Assembly: GCA_029258515.1 (NCBI GenBank)
Contig: JARHYK010000032.1
Span: forward strand, 1-64,000
From: Clostridia bacterium
Lineage (GTDB): Bacteria > Bacillota > Clostridia > TANB77 > CAG-508
Reading direction: 5' to 3'
Length of the DNA stretch: 64,000 nucleotides
Below the pieces are notes generated by a model, which was given only the letters and a program-made list of their open reading frames with translations, did not search any database and was not told the origin of the DNA. Both the position numbers and the translations under genes were made by a program. Positions 27,467-36,497 of the stretch are shown piece after piece. Position 1 is the stretch's first letter. Every line of letters starts with the position of its first letter.

Positions 27467-29737
27467 ATGTTAAAAGTACTTAAAAATTTAAAAGAATCAT
27501 TTTGGAGTGTCGTAGTAATAGCGATTTTTTTGTGTGTACAATCACAAACAGATTTAGCACTTCCAGAATATACATCAAAAATAGTAAATGTAGGAATACA
27601 AGCAGGAGGAATAGAAAAACCAGTTCCAGAGGTTTTAAGTAAAGAAGATTTGGAGTTAATAGAAATATTTAATCCAACTACTGCAAATGAAATTAAAAAC
27701 CAATATAAAATAGCATCAGGAGAATTAACAGTAAAAGAAGGGAAAAAAGCAAAAAAATATTTAGGGGATAATTATTTAGATAGCGAAAAATATATATTAA
27801 AAGAAGATTTATCAAAAGAGCAAGAAGAAAGCTTAAAAAACTTAATGATAACACCTGTTTTAGAGTTAGGAACAATAAAAAATGAAGAAACAGCAACTAA
27901 GATAAAAGAAGAAATTGTTGGGAAAATAGGTTTAGGTTTGCCTGAAACTAAAATAAATGAATTGAGAAATAAGCCACTTGTAGAAATTTTAGCAAATATG
28001 AATGAACAAGAATTAAATAAGGTTATTGAAGGATATAGCAGTAAAATATCAAAATTGCCAGATTCACTAAAAGAACAATCAGCTATAGGTAGTATAAAAA
28101 CAATATATAAGGATTTAGGAATTGATACAGATAAAATACAAAATGAATATATATTAATTGCAGGGTTAAAAATGCTAGGAATAGCACTTTTAACAATGAT
28201 ATCAGCAGTAATAGTAATGCTATTATCAGCAAGAGTCGCAGCTAAACTTGCTAAAACATTAAGAGAAAAAGTATTTAAAAAAGTATTAACATTTTCAAGA
28301 AAAGAACTAAGAGAATATTCAACAGCATCTTTAATTACTAGAACAACAAATGATATTCAACAAATACAGCAATTATTAGCGGTATTATTTAGAGTACTAG
28401 TATATGCACCAATAATAGCAATAGGAGGATTTACAAAAGTATTAACAGCAACTAATAATTCATTAGCATGGATAATAGGAGTTGTAATTTTAGCAGTACT
28501 ATTTGTAGTAGGAACACTATTTATAATAACAATGCCTAGATTTGGTAAATTGCAAAAATTGGTAGATAAAATAAATGCAGTATCAAGAGAAATTTTAACA
28601 GGTTTACCAGTTATAAGAGCATTTAATAAGGAAAAGAAAGAAGAAAAAAGATTTGATGAAGCAAATATAGCATTAATGAAAGTAAATAAATTTGTAAATA
28701 GGGCAATGTCATTAATGATGCCATTATTAATGTTAATTATGAATGCTTCAACAATACTTGTAATATGGTTTGGAGGAAAGAGCATAAATGAAGGAATGTT
28801 GCAAGTAGGTGATATGATGGCTTTTATGCAATATATGATGCAAATTGTAATGAGCTTTTTGATGATATCAATGGTATCAATAATGTTGCCACGTGCTAAT
28901 GTGTCTGCTAAACGTATAAATGAAGTATTAGAAACTGAGCCAGATATAAAAGATAAAGAAGAAACAAAAAAATTTGATGGAACAAAAAAAGGAGTAGTGG
29001 AATTTAAAAATGTATGTTTTAGATATCCAGATGCAGATACAGAGATATTAGAAGATATAAGTTTTGTAGCAAAACCAGGAACAACAACTGCGATAATAGG
29101 AAGTACAGGAAGTGGGAAATCAACAATAATAAATCTAATTCCAAGATTTTATGATGTAACAAATGGAACTATTTTAATAGATGGAGTAAATATAAAAGAT
29201 GTACCACAAAAAGAGTTAAGAGAAGTTGTAGGATTAGTACCACAAAAAGGAGTATTGTTCTCAGGAACAATAGAATCAAACATAAAATATGCAGATGAAA
29301 ATATATCAGATGAAAAAATGGAAAAAGCAGCTAAAATAGCACAAGCAACAGAATTTATAGAAAAAAAAGAAAAGAAATATCAAGATGAAATAGCACAAGG
29401 TGGAAACAATGTATCAGGAGGACAAAAACAACGTTTATCAATAGCAAGAGCGATAGCTAAAGATCCAGAAATATATATATTTGATGATAGTTTTTCAGCA
29501 TTGGATTTTAAAACAGATAGTAAATTAAGAGAAGAATTAAATAAAGAAGCAAAAGATAAAACAATAATTATAGTAGCACAAAGAATAAATACAATATTAA
29601 ATGCAGATCAAATAATAGTATTAGAAGAAGGAAAGGTAGTAGGAAAAGGCACACATCAAGAATTATTAAAAAATAATGAAGTATATAGACAAATAGCATT
29701 ATCACAGCTATCACAGAAAGAATTAGGAGGTGAATAA
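27467..29737 (+). CDS. Heterodimeric ABC exporter subunit with degenerate ATP site
   Basis: A 756-residue half-transporter: an N-terminal helix, an unusually long extracytoplasmic insert (about residues 40-225) rich in charged residues, five further helices, then the ATPase. Walker A is GSTGSGKST and the signature VSGGQ. The catalytic Glu after Walker B is Asp (IYIFDDS) and the switch His is Gln (VAQRIN). This asymmetry is typical of the non-hydrolysing half of heterodimeric exporters. It overlaps the partner gene by 8 bases. Substrate unknown; drug, peptide or lipid export is plausible. Confidence 0.9.
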   Translation: MLKVLKNLKESFWSVVVIAIFLCVQSQTDLALPEYTSKIVNVGIQAGGIEKPVPEVLSKEDLELIEIFNPTTANEIKNQYKIASGELTVKEGKKAKKYLGDNYLDSEKYILKEDLSKEQEESLKNLMITPVLELGTIKNEETATKIKEEIVGKIGLGLPETKINELRNKPLVEILANMNEQELNKVIEGYSSKISKLPDSLKEQSAIGSIKTIYKDLGIDTDKIQNEYILIAGLKMLGIALLTMISAVIVMLLSARVAAKLAKTLREKVFKKVLTFSRKELREYSTASLITRTTNDIQQIQQLLAVLFRVLVYAPIIAIGGFTKVLTATNNSLAWIIGVVILAVLFVVGTLFIITMPRFGKLQKLVDKINAVSREILTGLPVIRAFNKEKKEEKRFDEANIALMKVNKFVNRAMSLMMPLLMLIMNASTILVIWFGGKSINEGMLQVGDMMAFMQYMMQIVMSFLMISMVSIMLPRANVSAKRINEVLETEPDIKDKEETKKFDGTKKGVVEFKNVCFRYPDADTEILEDISFVAKPGTTTAIIGSTGSGKSTIINLIPRFYDVTNGTILIDGVNIKDVPQKELREVVGLVPQKGVLFSGTIESNIKYADENISDEKMEKAAKIAQATEFIEKKEKKYQDEIAQGGNNVSGGQKQRLSIARAIAKDPEIYIFDDSFSALDFKTDSKLREELNKEAKDKTIIIVAQRINTILNADQIIVLEEGKVVGKGTHQELLKNNEVYRQIALSQLSQKELGGE

Positions 29738-31544
29738 GATGGGACCAATGATGCATAAATCAAAAGAAACTACTGAAAAAGTTAAAGATATTAAAAGTAC
29801 AAGTAAAAAACTAATAAAAAATTATTTATCAAAGTATAAGCTAGCTTTAATAGTAATTTCAATATTTGCAATAGCAAGTACAATATTTGCAATAATAGGA
29901 CCAAAGGTATTAGGAGATGCGACAACAGAAATATATAATGGTATTGTAAGTAAAATACAAGGAGGAACAGGTATAGATTTTGGAAAAATTGGACTTATTT
30001 TATTTACACTTCTAGGACTATACATATGTAGTGCAATATTTTCATGTATGCAAGGATATATGATGACAGGAGTAGCACAAAAAATAACATACAAAATGAG
30101 AAAAGATATATCTAAAAAAATCAATCATTTACCAATGAAATATTTTGACGGTAAAACTAAAGGTGAAGTGTTATCAATAATAACAAATGATATAGATACA
30201 TTAAGTGAAAACTTAAATCAAAGTATTACACAAGTAATAACATCAGCATTTACCATAGTCGGAATATTAGTAATGATGTTTTCAATAAACTGGCAAATGA
30301 CATTAATATCACTTGTGATACTACCTATATCAGCAGTAATACTAAAATTTATTGTAAAGCATTCACAAAAGTTTTTTGTAAAACAACAAGAATATCTAGC
30401 ACATGTAAATGGGCAAGTAGAAGAAATATATTCAGGACTTACAATAGTAAAAGCATTTAATGGAGAAGAAAAAGTAATAAAAGAATTTGAAAAAGCAAAT
30501 CAACAATTACGTAAGTCAGCATGGAGATCACAATTTTTCTCTGGAGTAATGTTTCCAATAATGAATTTTGTAGGAAATGTAGGATATGTAGCAGTTGCTA
30601 TAATAGGAGGATATTTTGCAATACAAGGTAAAATAACAGTAGGAAATATTCAAAGCTTTATAGGATATAACAAAAGATTTACTAACCCTATAAACCAACT
30701 AGCACAAGTATCTAGTATGTTACAAAGTATGTTAGCGGCAGCAGAAAGAGTATTTGAATTTTTAGAAGAAGAAGAGGAAATGCAAACAGCAAAAGGAAAT
30801 ATAGATACTAAAAATTTGGAAGGTAATATTAAATTTGAACATGTAAAATTTGGATATAATCCAGAAAAAATTGTAATAAATGATTTTAGTTCTGAAGTAA
30901 AACAAGGACAAAAAATAGCAATAGTAGGACCAACAGGAGCAGGAAAAACAACAATAGTAAAATTATTGATGAGATTTTACGATGTATTAGATGGAAAAAT
31001 ATTAGTAGATGGGCATAATATTAAAGACATAGATAGAGGAGAACTAAGAAAAATGTTTGGAATGGTATTACAAGATACATGGCTATTTGGAGGAACAGTA
31101 AAAGAAAATATAAGATATGGAAAAGAAAGTGCTTCAGATGATGATATAATAGAAGCGGCAAAAGCAGCACATGTACATCATTTTATAAAAACATTGCCAC
31201 ATGGATATAACTCAATATTAAATGATGAAACAAGTAATATATCAGCAGGCCAAAAACAATTATTGACAATAGCAAGAGTAATATTAGCAGATCCTAAAAT
31301 ACTAATATTAGATGAAGCAACAAGTTCAATAGATACAAGAACAGAAGTACAAATACAATCAGCAATGGATAACTTAATGAAAGGTAGAACAAGTTTTGTA
31401 ATAGCACATAGACTATCAACAATAAAAAATGCAGATTTAATATTAGTAATGAACCATGGAGACATAGTCGAACAAGGAACACACGAAGAATTACTAGAAA
31501 AAAACGGATTTTATGCAAACTTATATAATTCACAATTTGAATGA
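29730..31544 (+). CDS. Heterodimeric ABC exporter subunit with intact catalytic residues
   Basis: A 604-residue half-transporter with six membrane helices and an ATPase carrying Walker A GPTGAGKTT, the Q-loop LQDTWLF, a slightly unusual signature ISAGQ, Walker B with catalytic Glu (LILDEATSSID) and the switch His (VIAHRLSTI). Paired with the subunit above, its Walker motifs and the partner's VSGGQ form the working ATP site, while its ISAGQ faces the degenerate one. A terminator follows. Confidence 0.92.
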   Translation: MNKMGPMMHKSKETTEKVKDIKSTSKKLIKNYLSKYKLALIVISIFAIASTIFAIIGPKVLGDATTEIYNGIVSKIQGGTGIDFGKIGLILFTLLGLYICSAIFSCMQGYMMTGVAQKITYKMRKDISKKINHLPMKYFDGKTKGEVLSIITNDIDTLSENLNQSITQVITSAFTIVGILVMMFSINWQMTLISLVILPISAVILKFIVKHSQKFFVKQQEYLAHVNGQVEEIYSGLTIVKAFNGEEKVIKEFEKANQQLRKSAWRSQFFSGVMFPIMNFVGNVGYVAVAIIGGYFAIQGKITVGNIQSFIGYNKRFTNPINQLAQVSSMLQSMLAAAERVFEFLEEEEEMQTAKGNIDTKNLEGNIKFEHVKFGYNPEKIVINDFSSEVKQGQKIAIVGPTGAGKTTIVKLLMRFYDVLDGKILVDGHNIKDIDRGELRKMFGMVLQDTWLFGGTVKENIRYGKESASDDDIIEAAKAAHVHHFIKTLPHGYNSILNDETSNISAGQKQLLTIARVILADPKILILDEATSSIDTRTEVQIQSAMDNLMKGRTSFVIAHRLSTIKNADLILVMNHGDIVEQGTHEELLEKNGFYANLYNSQFE

Positions 31545-31593
31545 TCCTTTTTTGGGACACTATAAAAAGTATCACTTCTAGTAAAATAAATTT

Positions 31594-31630
31594 AGCACCT
31601 TCTAATAGTTAGTTAGAAGGTGCTAGTTTT
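31594..31630 (+). terminator. Intrinsic terminator of the ABC exporter operon
   Basis: AGCACCTTCTAA pairs perfectly with TTAGAAGGTGCT across a seven-base loop, followed by AGTTTTA. Confidence 0.9.
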
Positions 31631-31645
31631 ATATTTAAAATATCG

Positions 31646-31674
31646 TTGACAATTTGTTACAAAGATAATATAAT
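31646..31674 (+). promoter_or_regulatory. Consensus sigma-A promoter for mnmA
   Basis: TTGACA (31646-31651), exactly 17 bases, TATAAT (31669-31674). The ~70-base leader contains a small GTGC/GCAC hairpin near 31700. Confidence 0.88.
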
Positions 31675-31749
31675 GTTAGCTATAGTAAACAAAAAACGGT
31701 GCTTTTTGGCACGTCCTAAAAGAATAAAAATGGAACAGAGAGGTAAGAA

Positions 31750-32796
31750 ATGGTAAATAAGAAAGTTTTGTTAGGAATGAGTGGAGGAGTAGATAGTTCG
31801 GTTTCAGCTATATTATTACAAAAGCAAGGATATGATGTTATTGGAATGTCATTTGTATTTTGTGAAAATAGCGATAATATAAAAGATACACAAGAAATAT
31901 GTGATGCTTTAAATATACCTCTTCACATAGTAGATGCTAAAAAAGAATTTAAAAAATATGTAATAGATGATTTTATAGCTTGTTATTCTAATTGTCAAAC
32001 TCCAAATCCATGTATTGAATGTAATAAATATATGAAGTTTGGGTTAATGTATGAAAAGGCTAAACAATTGGGTTGTGAATATATAGCAACTGGGCATTAT
32101 GCTAAAACAGAATACAGTCATGAATATGATAAATGGGTCATTAAAAAATCTAATTCAATAAATAAGGATCAAACTTATGTATTGTGGAATATTCCAAAAG
32201 AAACAATTAGCCATATCATATTTCCGCTTAGTGATTTTGAAAATAAAGATGAAATAAGAAAAATTGCAAAGGAAAATAATTTGCAAGTACATAATAAACC
32301 AGATAGTGAAGATATTTGTTTTATACCAGATGGAAACTATAAAAAGTATTTAGAAAAAAATTCAAACATAAAACCTAGAAAAGGAAATATTGTTAATTCA
32401 GTAGGTAAGATATTAGGAAAACATACAGGTTTATATAACTACACAATAGGTCAAAGAAAAGGTTTAGGAATACAAAATGAGGTTCCGCTATTTGTCATAG
32501 GATTTAATGAGGAAAAAAATCAAGTAATAGTAGGAGAAAAAGAAGAGTTATACAAAAAAGAAGTTTTAGCAACTGATATTAATTTATTGCTAGTTGATGA
32601 AATTAGAGAACCATTAGAAGTTCAAGTAAAAACAAGATATTCTGCAAAGTCAGCTAAAGCCAAGATTGTCCAAGATGGAAACAATATTAGAGCTATATTT
32701 GATGAACCACAAAGAGCAATTACACCAGGCCAATCAATTGTTTTTTATCTAGGTGATATTTTAATAGGTGGAGGAAAGATAAGTAGTAGTAACTAA
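31750..32796 (+). CDS. mnmA: tRNA 2-thiouridine(34) synthase MnmA
   Basis: MnmA puts sulfur on U34 of tRNA-Lys, -Glu and -Gln. The PP-loop is GMSGGVDSS (residues 9-17). The catalytic cysteines lie in NPCIECNKYMKFG and SEDICFIPDGNY, and ATGHYAK and NKDQTYVLWNI are further family blocks. The C-terminal beta-barrels (IGQRKGLGI, RYSAKSAKA, AITPGQSIVFY) are complete. The short form (348 residues) lacks extra insertions. It leads a three-gene unit with two other plus-strand genes. Confidence 0.95.
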   Translation: MVNKKVLLGMSGGVDSSVSAILLQKQGYDVIGMSFVFCENSDNIKDTQEICDALNIPLHIVDAKKEFKKYVIDDFIACYSNCQTPNPCIECNKYMKFGLMYEKAKQLGCEYIATGHYAKTEYSHEYDKWVIKKSNSINKDQTYVLWNIPKETISHIIFPLSDFENKDEIRKIAKENNLQVHNKPDSEDICFIPDGNYKKYLEKNSNIKPRKGNIVNSVGKILGKHTGLYNYTIGQRKGLGIQNEVPLFVIGFNEEKNQVIVGEKEELYKKEVLATDINLLLVDEIREPLEVQVKTRYSAKSAKAKIVQDGNNIRAIFDEPQRAITPGQSIVFYLGDILIGGGKISSSN

Positions 32797-32816
32797 AAGA
32801 AAGAAGAGATTTTTAT

Positions 32817-33431
32817 ATGAATAAAAAAATAGATGTATACAATGTAATAAATAATTTATTTAGAATGTTTATAGTAAGTTCAGTAATTTTTGTTTTAAAG
32901 CAAAAAAATTATGAAAAATTAGGATTTTTAGCAATAGCTTTTTCGTTGACATTTATTGATAAAATAGTTAAAAAACTTTTAAAAATAGAATTATCAACAT
33001 CAGCAAAACTTTCGATACTAGCCTTAAATTTAACAGCAGAATGTTTAGGGTCAGTGTATGATTTTTATGGAAGATTTGTGTGGTGGGATACTGTAATTCA
33101 TGGAGTATCTGGAACTATATTTTTTTATATAGGAATGGAACTTATAGGAATATTAAATAAAAGAATAACAGGAAAAGATATAAATGTAATAATACAAATA
33201 ATATTTGCAATATGTTTTTCGTTATCAATAGGTGTAATATGGGAACTATTTGAATTTGGTGTAGATAAGTTTTTAGGTAAAAATATGCAAGACACAAGGG
33301 CATATTCAGGCCAAGATGCTATTTGGGATACAATATTAGATTTATTATCAGCAACACTAGGAACAATTGTTGGAACTGTCATTGAGAGTTTTAAATATAG
33401 AATAAATAAAAAGGAAAAAGGTAAAAATTAA
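32817..33431 (+). CDS. Membrane protein of DUF2238/YjdF-like type
   Basis: A 204-residue protein with about five membrane helices. Conserved polar elements of the family are visible: YGRFVWWDTVIHGVSGTIF, GVIWELFEFGVDKFLGKNMQ, and DTILDLLSATLGTIVG. Function is unknown in the family; acidic and His residues within helices suggest ion or lipid binding. It follows mnmA by 20 bases with a weak ribosome site and is followed by tcdA after one base. Confidence 0.8.
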   Translation: MNKKIDVYNVINNLFRMFIVSSVIFVLKQKNYEKLGFLAIAFSLTFIDKIVKKLLKIELSTSAKLSILALNLTAECLGSVYDFYGRFVWWDTVIHGVSGTIFFYIGMELIGILNKRITGKDINVIIQIIFAICFSLSIGVIWELFEFGVDKFLGKNMQDTRAYSGQDAIWDTILDLLSATLGTIVGTVIESFKYRINKKEKGKN

Positions 33432-33432
33432 A

Positions 33433-34122
33433 ATGGAAGATCAATTTTCACGAACAGAGATATTATTAGGAAAAAAAGCTGTTGAAAAATTAAAAAAATC
33501 AAAAGTAGCAATATTTGGGATAGGTGGAGTAGGTTCATATGTAGTAGAAGGACTAGCAAGACAAGGGGTTCAGAATTTCATATTAGTAGATAATGATAAA
33601 GTAAATATATCTAATATAAATAGACAAATAATAGCTACTCATAGAACAATAGGAGAATATAAAGTAGATGTAGCAAAAGAAAGAATTTTAGATATTAATC
33701 CAAATGCAAAAGTAGAAACATACAAAGATTTTTTTCTTAAAGATGAAAAAAATATTATAGATAATAAATTAGATTATGTAGTAGATGCGATAGATACAAT
33801 AACTGCAAAGATAGAATTAGTTGTAAAAGCCAATTTATTAGATATACCAATAATATCATCTATGGGAACAGGAAATAAACTAGAACCAACGATGCTTGAA
33901 GTTACAGATATATACAAAACAAGCATATGTCCATTAGCAAAAGTAATGAGAAAAGAATTGAAAAAAAGAGATATAAGAAATTTAAAAGTAGTATATTCAA
34001 AAGAAGAACCAATAAAAACAGAAGAATTTTTAAAGACAAAAACAAATGGAACAGTATCATTTGTTCCAGCTGTTGCAGGATTAATAATAGCAGGAGAAGT
34101 AGTAAAAGATTTAATCAAGTGA
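33433..34122 (+). CDS. tcdA: tRNA threonylcarbamoyladenosine dehydratase
   Basis: This ThiF/E1-like ATPase of 229 residues cyclises t6A37 of tRNA to ct6A. It begins with DQFSRTEILLGKKAVEKL, then the nucleotide-binding IFGIGGVGSYVVEGLARQG, VDNDKVNISNINRQI and DAIDTITAKIEL. The late TNGTVSFVPAVAGLIIAGEVVK segment is typical. With mnmA two genes upstream, the unit is centred on anticodon-loop modification. Confidence 0.93.
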   Translation: MEDQFSRTEILLGKKAVEKLKKSKVAIFGIGGVGSYVVEGLARQGVQNFILVDNDKVNISNINRQIIATHRTIGEYKVDVAKERILDINPNAKVETYKDFFLKDEKNIIDNKLDYVVDAIDTITAKIELVVKANLLDIPIISSMGTGNKLEPTMLEVTDIYKTSICPLAKVMRKELKKRDIRNLKVVYSKEEPIKTEEFLKTKTNGTVSFVPAVAGLIIAGEVVKDLIK

Positions 34123-34162
34123 TTCTTTTTTAGGAAGCTTTAAAAATATCTTTGAGTTAATT

Positions 34163-34203
34163 AAAAGCTTAAATTTAAAATTATTTTTAAATTTAAGCTT
34201 TTT
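34163..34203. terminator. Bidirectional terminator between tcdA and the RluA-like gene
   Basis: A long perfect hairpin: AAAAGCTTAAATTTAAAA pairs with TTTAAATTTAAGCTTTT. A-rich and T-rich flanks on both sides let it serve both converging transcripts. Confidence 0.88.
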
Positions 34204-34216
34204 GATTATTTTAAAG

Positions 34217-35117
34217 TTAATGATCCTTTTTACAAATGTATCCAAAAGGATTGCTAAATTTAAGAAAATAGCAATGTAACATTTGCCCAGTATTATTTTC
34301 AATTTCTTTTGGATTATAAAGAGTATCTCCGATTAAAGGATGCCCAATAGCTGAAAAATGAACTCTTATTTGATGAGTTCTGCCAGTTATTAATTGACAT
34401 TTTACTAAGGTATAATTTTTGTCTTCAAAATATTTTAAAATTTCATATTTTGTAATAGCTTTTTGTCCTTTTTTAAAATCTATACATCTTTGTATAATAC
34501 TTCCATCTTTTCTTCCAATAGGTAAATTGATTATTCCGTTTATTATCTTTTAATTTGCCATAAACTAGAGCAAGATACATTTTAGAAAAAGTACCATCTT
34601 GCATTTGTCTAGAAAGATTTTCATGAATATATGCGCATTTAGCAAAAATAACTAAGCCAGAAGTATTAAAATCTAATCTATTAACAGGTCTAATTTTTTT
34701 CTTTAATCCTATTTTATCAAAATATGAACGAATGCCATTAGATAAAGAATCTTCATAGTGAAGCATAGAAGGATGAACAGCAATTCCACTTGGTTTGTTT
34801 ACAATTAATAACCAATCATCTTCATAGATAATATTTAAATCCATTTTAGAAGGAACAATATTTGAATTATCTTCACTATAACTAAAATCAATTGAAATGA
34901 CATCATTATATTTTACAACTGTTCTAGTATCACAAATATTGCCATTTAAAAAAATTAAATGATTAATAATTAAAAAATGGAGCAATCTATTAGAAATATT
35001 TAAGTTGTTTTTTAAAATATCATTAACGCTATAGCTATTTTCTAAATTGAATTTATCTTTTATAATATAATTAATTTTCATTTTATTGATAGAATCAAAA
35101 CTAATATTATCTTTCAT
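34217..35117 (-). pseudogene. RluA-family 23S/tRNA pseudouridine synthase, frameshifted
   Basis: The N-terminal part (from ATG 35117) has an S4-like domain, IIYEDDWLLIVNKPSGIAVHPS, and the catalytic-Asp motif VNRLDFNTSGLVIFAK. It then runs into a premature stop at 34473. The other frame continues with NGIINLPIGRKDGS, GQKAITKYEI, LITGRTHQIRVHFSAIGHPLIGD, down to a stop at 34217, giving the full-length family C-terminus. One base is missing in the T run (A run on the coding strand) at about 34539-34541. A real mutation and a homopolymer sequencing error are both possible. Confidence 0.85.
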
Positions 35118-35231
35118 AAAAATCACCATAGCAATTTTACAATTTAATTAGTTAAAAATCAAGAAAAAATATTTAAAACTTAATAAAAATAGAGAAAAAT
35201 GTAGATAATAAAAAAAGAATTTAAAAAAATA

Positions 35232-35259
35232 TTGTAATTTAATCAATTATTGGTATAAT
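35232..35259 (+). promoter_or_regulatory. Sigma-A promoter of pfkA
   Basis: TTGTAA (35232-35237), 16-base spacer, TATAAT (35254-35259), with AAGGAGG before the ATG at 35303. Confidence 0.7.
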
Positions 35260-35302
35260 ATATATATAACAAAATAACAAAGAGAAAACAAGGAGGATAA
35301 AA

Positions 35303-36448
35303 ATGTTAAAAAAAGTAGCAATATTAGCAAATGGAGGAGATGTAGCAGGATTTAATGCTGTAATAAGAGGAATAGTTAAAACTGCAGAAAATAATGGAGT
35401 AGATGTTTATGGATTTATAGATGGGTATAATGGTTTACTAAAGAACAACTATGTAAGTTTAAGTACAGCAGAAGATGGAAGAGCAGAAGGAATATTGCAT
35501 AAGGGAGGATCAATAATTGGCTCATCTACAAATGCGAATGTTTTTAACTATAAAGTAGTAAATGAAAATGGAGAAGTAGAATATAAAGATTTATCAGATG
35601 TATGTGTTCAAAATATTAAAGATGACAAATTTGATTGTATTTTTACACTAGGTGGAGATGGAACACAAAAATCAGCTAGAGATTTTGCAACAAAAGGAGT
35701 AAATGTAATAGGAGTTCCAAAAACAATAGATAATGATGTTGCATGTACAGAAATTACATTTGGATATAATACAGCAGTGTCAGTTGCAATGGAAGCATTA
35801 GATAGATTGCACACTACTGGAGAAACACATCATAGAATAATGGTTTTAGAAGTAATGGGAAGATATGCAGGTTGGATAGCTTTAGAAGCAGCAATAGCAG
35901 GAGGAGCAGATGTAGCTCTTATTCCAGAAATACCATATGATATAAATAGAGTAGCAGAAAAAATAAGAAATAGACAAAAAAGAGGAAAAAATTTCAGTGT
36001 TGTAGTAGTAGCAGAAGGAGCAAAACCAAAAGATGGAGAAATAGTAGTAAAAAATAAAAGAGAAAATGGTGAAGGTGTAGATAATAATAAATTAGGAGGA
36101 ATAGGAGAAGTAGTAGCAAAAGAATTAGAAGAAATAACAGGGTTAGAAGCAAGAAATACTACACTAGGATATATGCAAAGAGGAGGAACTCCAACAGCAT
36201 ATGATAGAGTGTTATCAACAAAATATGGAACAAAAGCAATGCAATTAGCACTAGAAGGAAAATTTGGAAGACTAACAGTTATAAAAAATGGAAGATTAGA
36301 TGATGTAAGTTTGGAAGATGTAGTAGGAAATAACACAAAAATAGGAGCAGTATCAGGAAATACTAAAGAAAGCAATATTAGAAAAGTAACATTAGACCAT
36401 GATTTAGTAAAAACTGCAAGAAGTATAGGAATAAATTTAGGAGACTAA
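35303..36448 (+). CDS. pfkA: 6-phosphofructokinase
   Basis: The enzyme phosphorylates fructose-6-phosphate in glycolysis. Motifs: LANGGDVAGFNAVIRG (family usually GGDAPGxN), GGSIIGSS, FTLGGDGTQKSA, PKTIDND, MGRYAGWIALEAA and LGYMQRGGTPTAYDR. The GGDG at the position equivalent to E. coli Gly104 favours ATP over pyrophosphate, while Lys in PKTIDND is the residue found in PPi-type and group III enzymes. At 381 residues it is longer than the ~320-residue bacterial ATP-PfkA. Phosphodonor is therefore uncertain; ATP is more likely. Confidence 0.92.
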   Translation: MLKKVAILANGGDVAGFNAVIRGIVKTAENNGVDVYGFIDGYNGLLKNNYVSLSTAEDGRAEGILHKGGSIIGSSTNANVFNYKVVNENGEVEYKDLSDVCVQNIKDDKFDCIFTLGGDGTQKSARDFATKGVNVIGVPKTIDNDVACTEITFGYNTAVSVAMEALDRLHTTGETHHRIMVLEVMGRYAGWIALEAAIAGGADVALIPEIPYDINRVAEKIRNRQKRGKNFSVVVVAEGAKPKDGEIVVKNKRENGEGVDNNKLGGIGEVVAKELEEITGLEARNTTLGYMQRGGTPTAYDRVLSTKYGTKAMQLALEGKFGRLTVIKNGRLDDVSLEDVVGNNTKIGAVSGNTKESNIRKVTLDHDLVKTARSIGINLGD

Positions 36449-36467
36449 TAAAAATGGAAAATACAAT

Positions 36468-36497
36468 AGAAAAACAAATATGAGAAAAACAAATATG
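36468..36497 (+). repeat. Perfect 15-base tandem duplication at the start of the MFS pseudogene
   Basis: AGAAAAACAAATATG occurs twice without spacer (36468-36482 and 36483-36497). Each copy ends in an ATG, and both are in the frame of the broken transporter. Confidence 0.9.
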
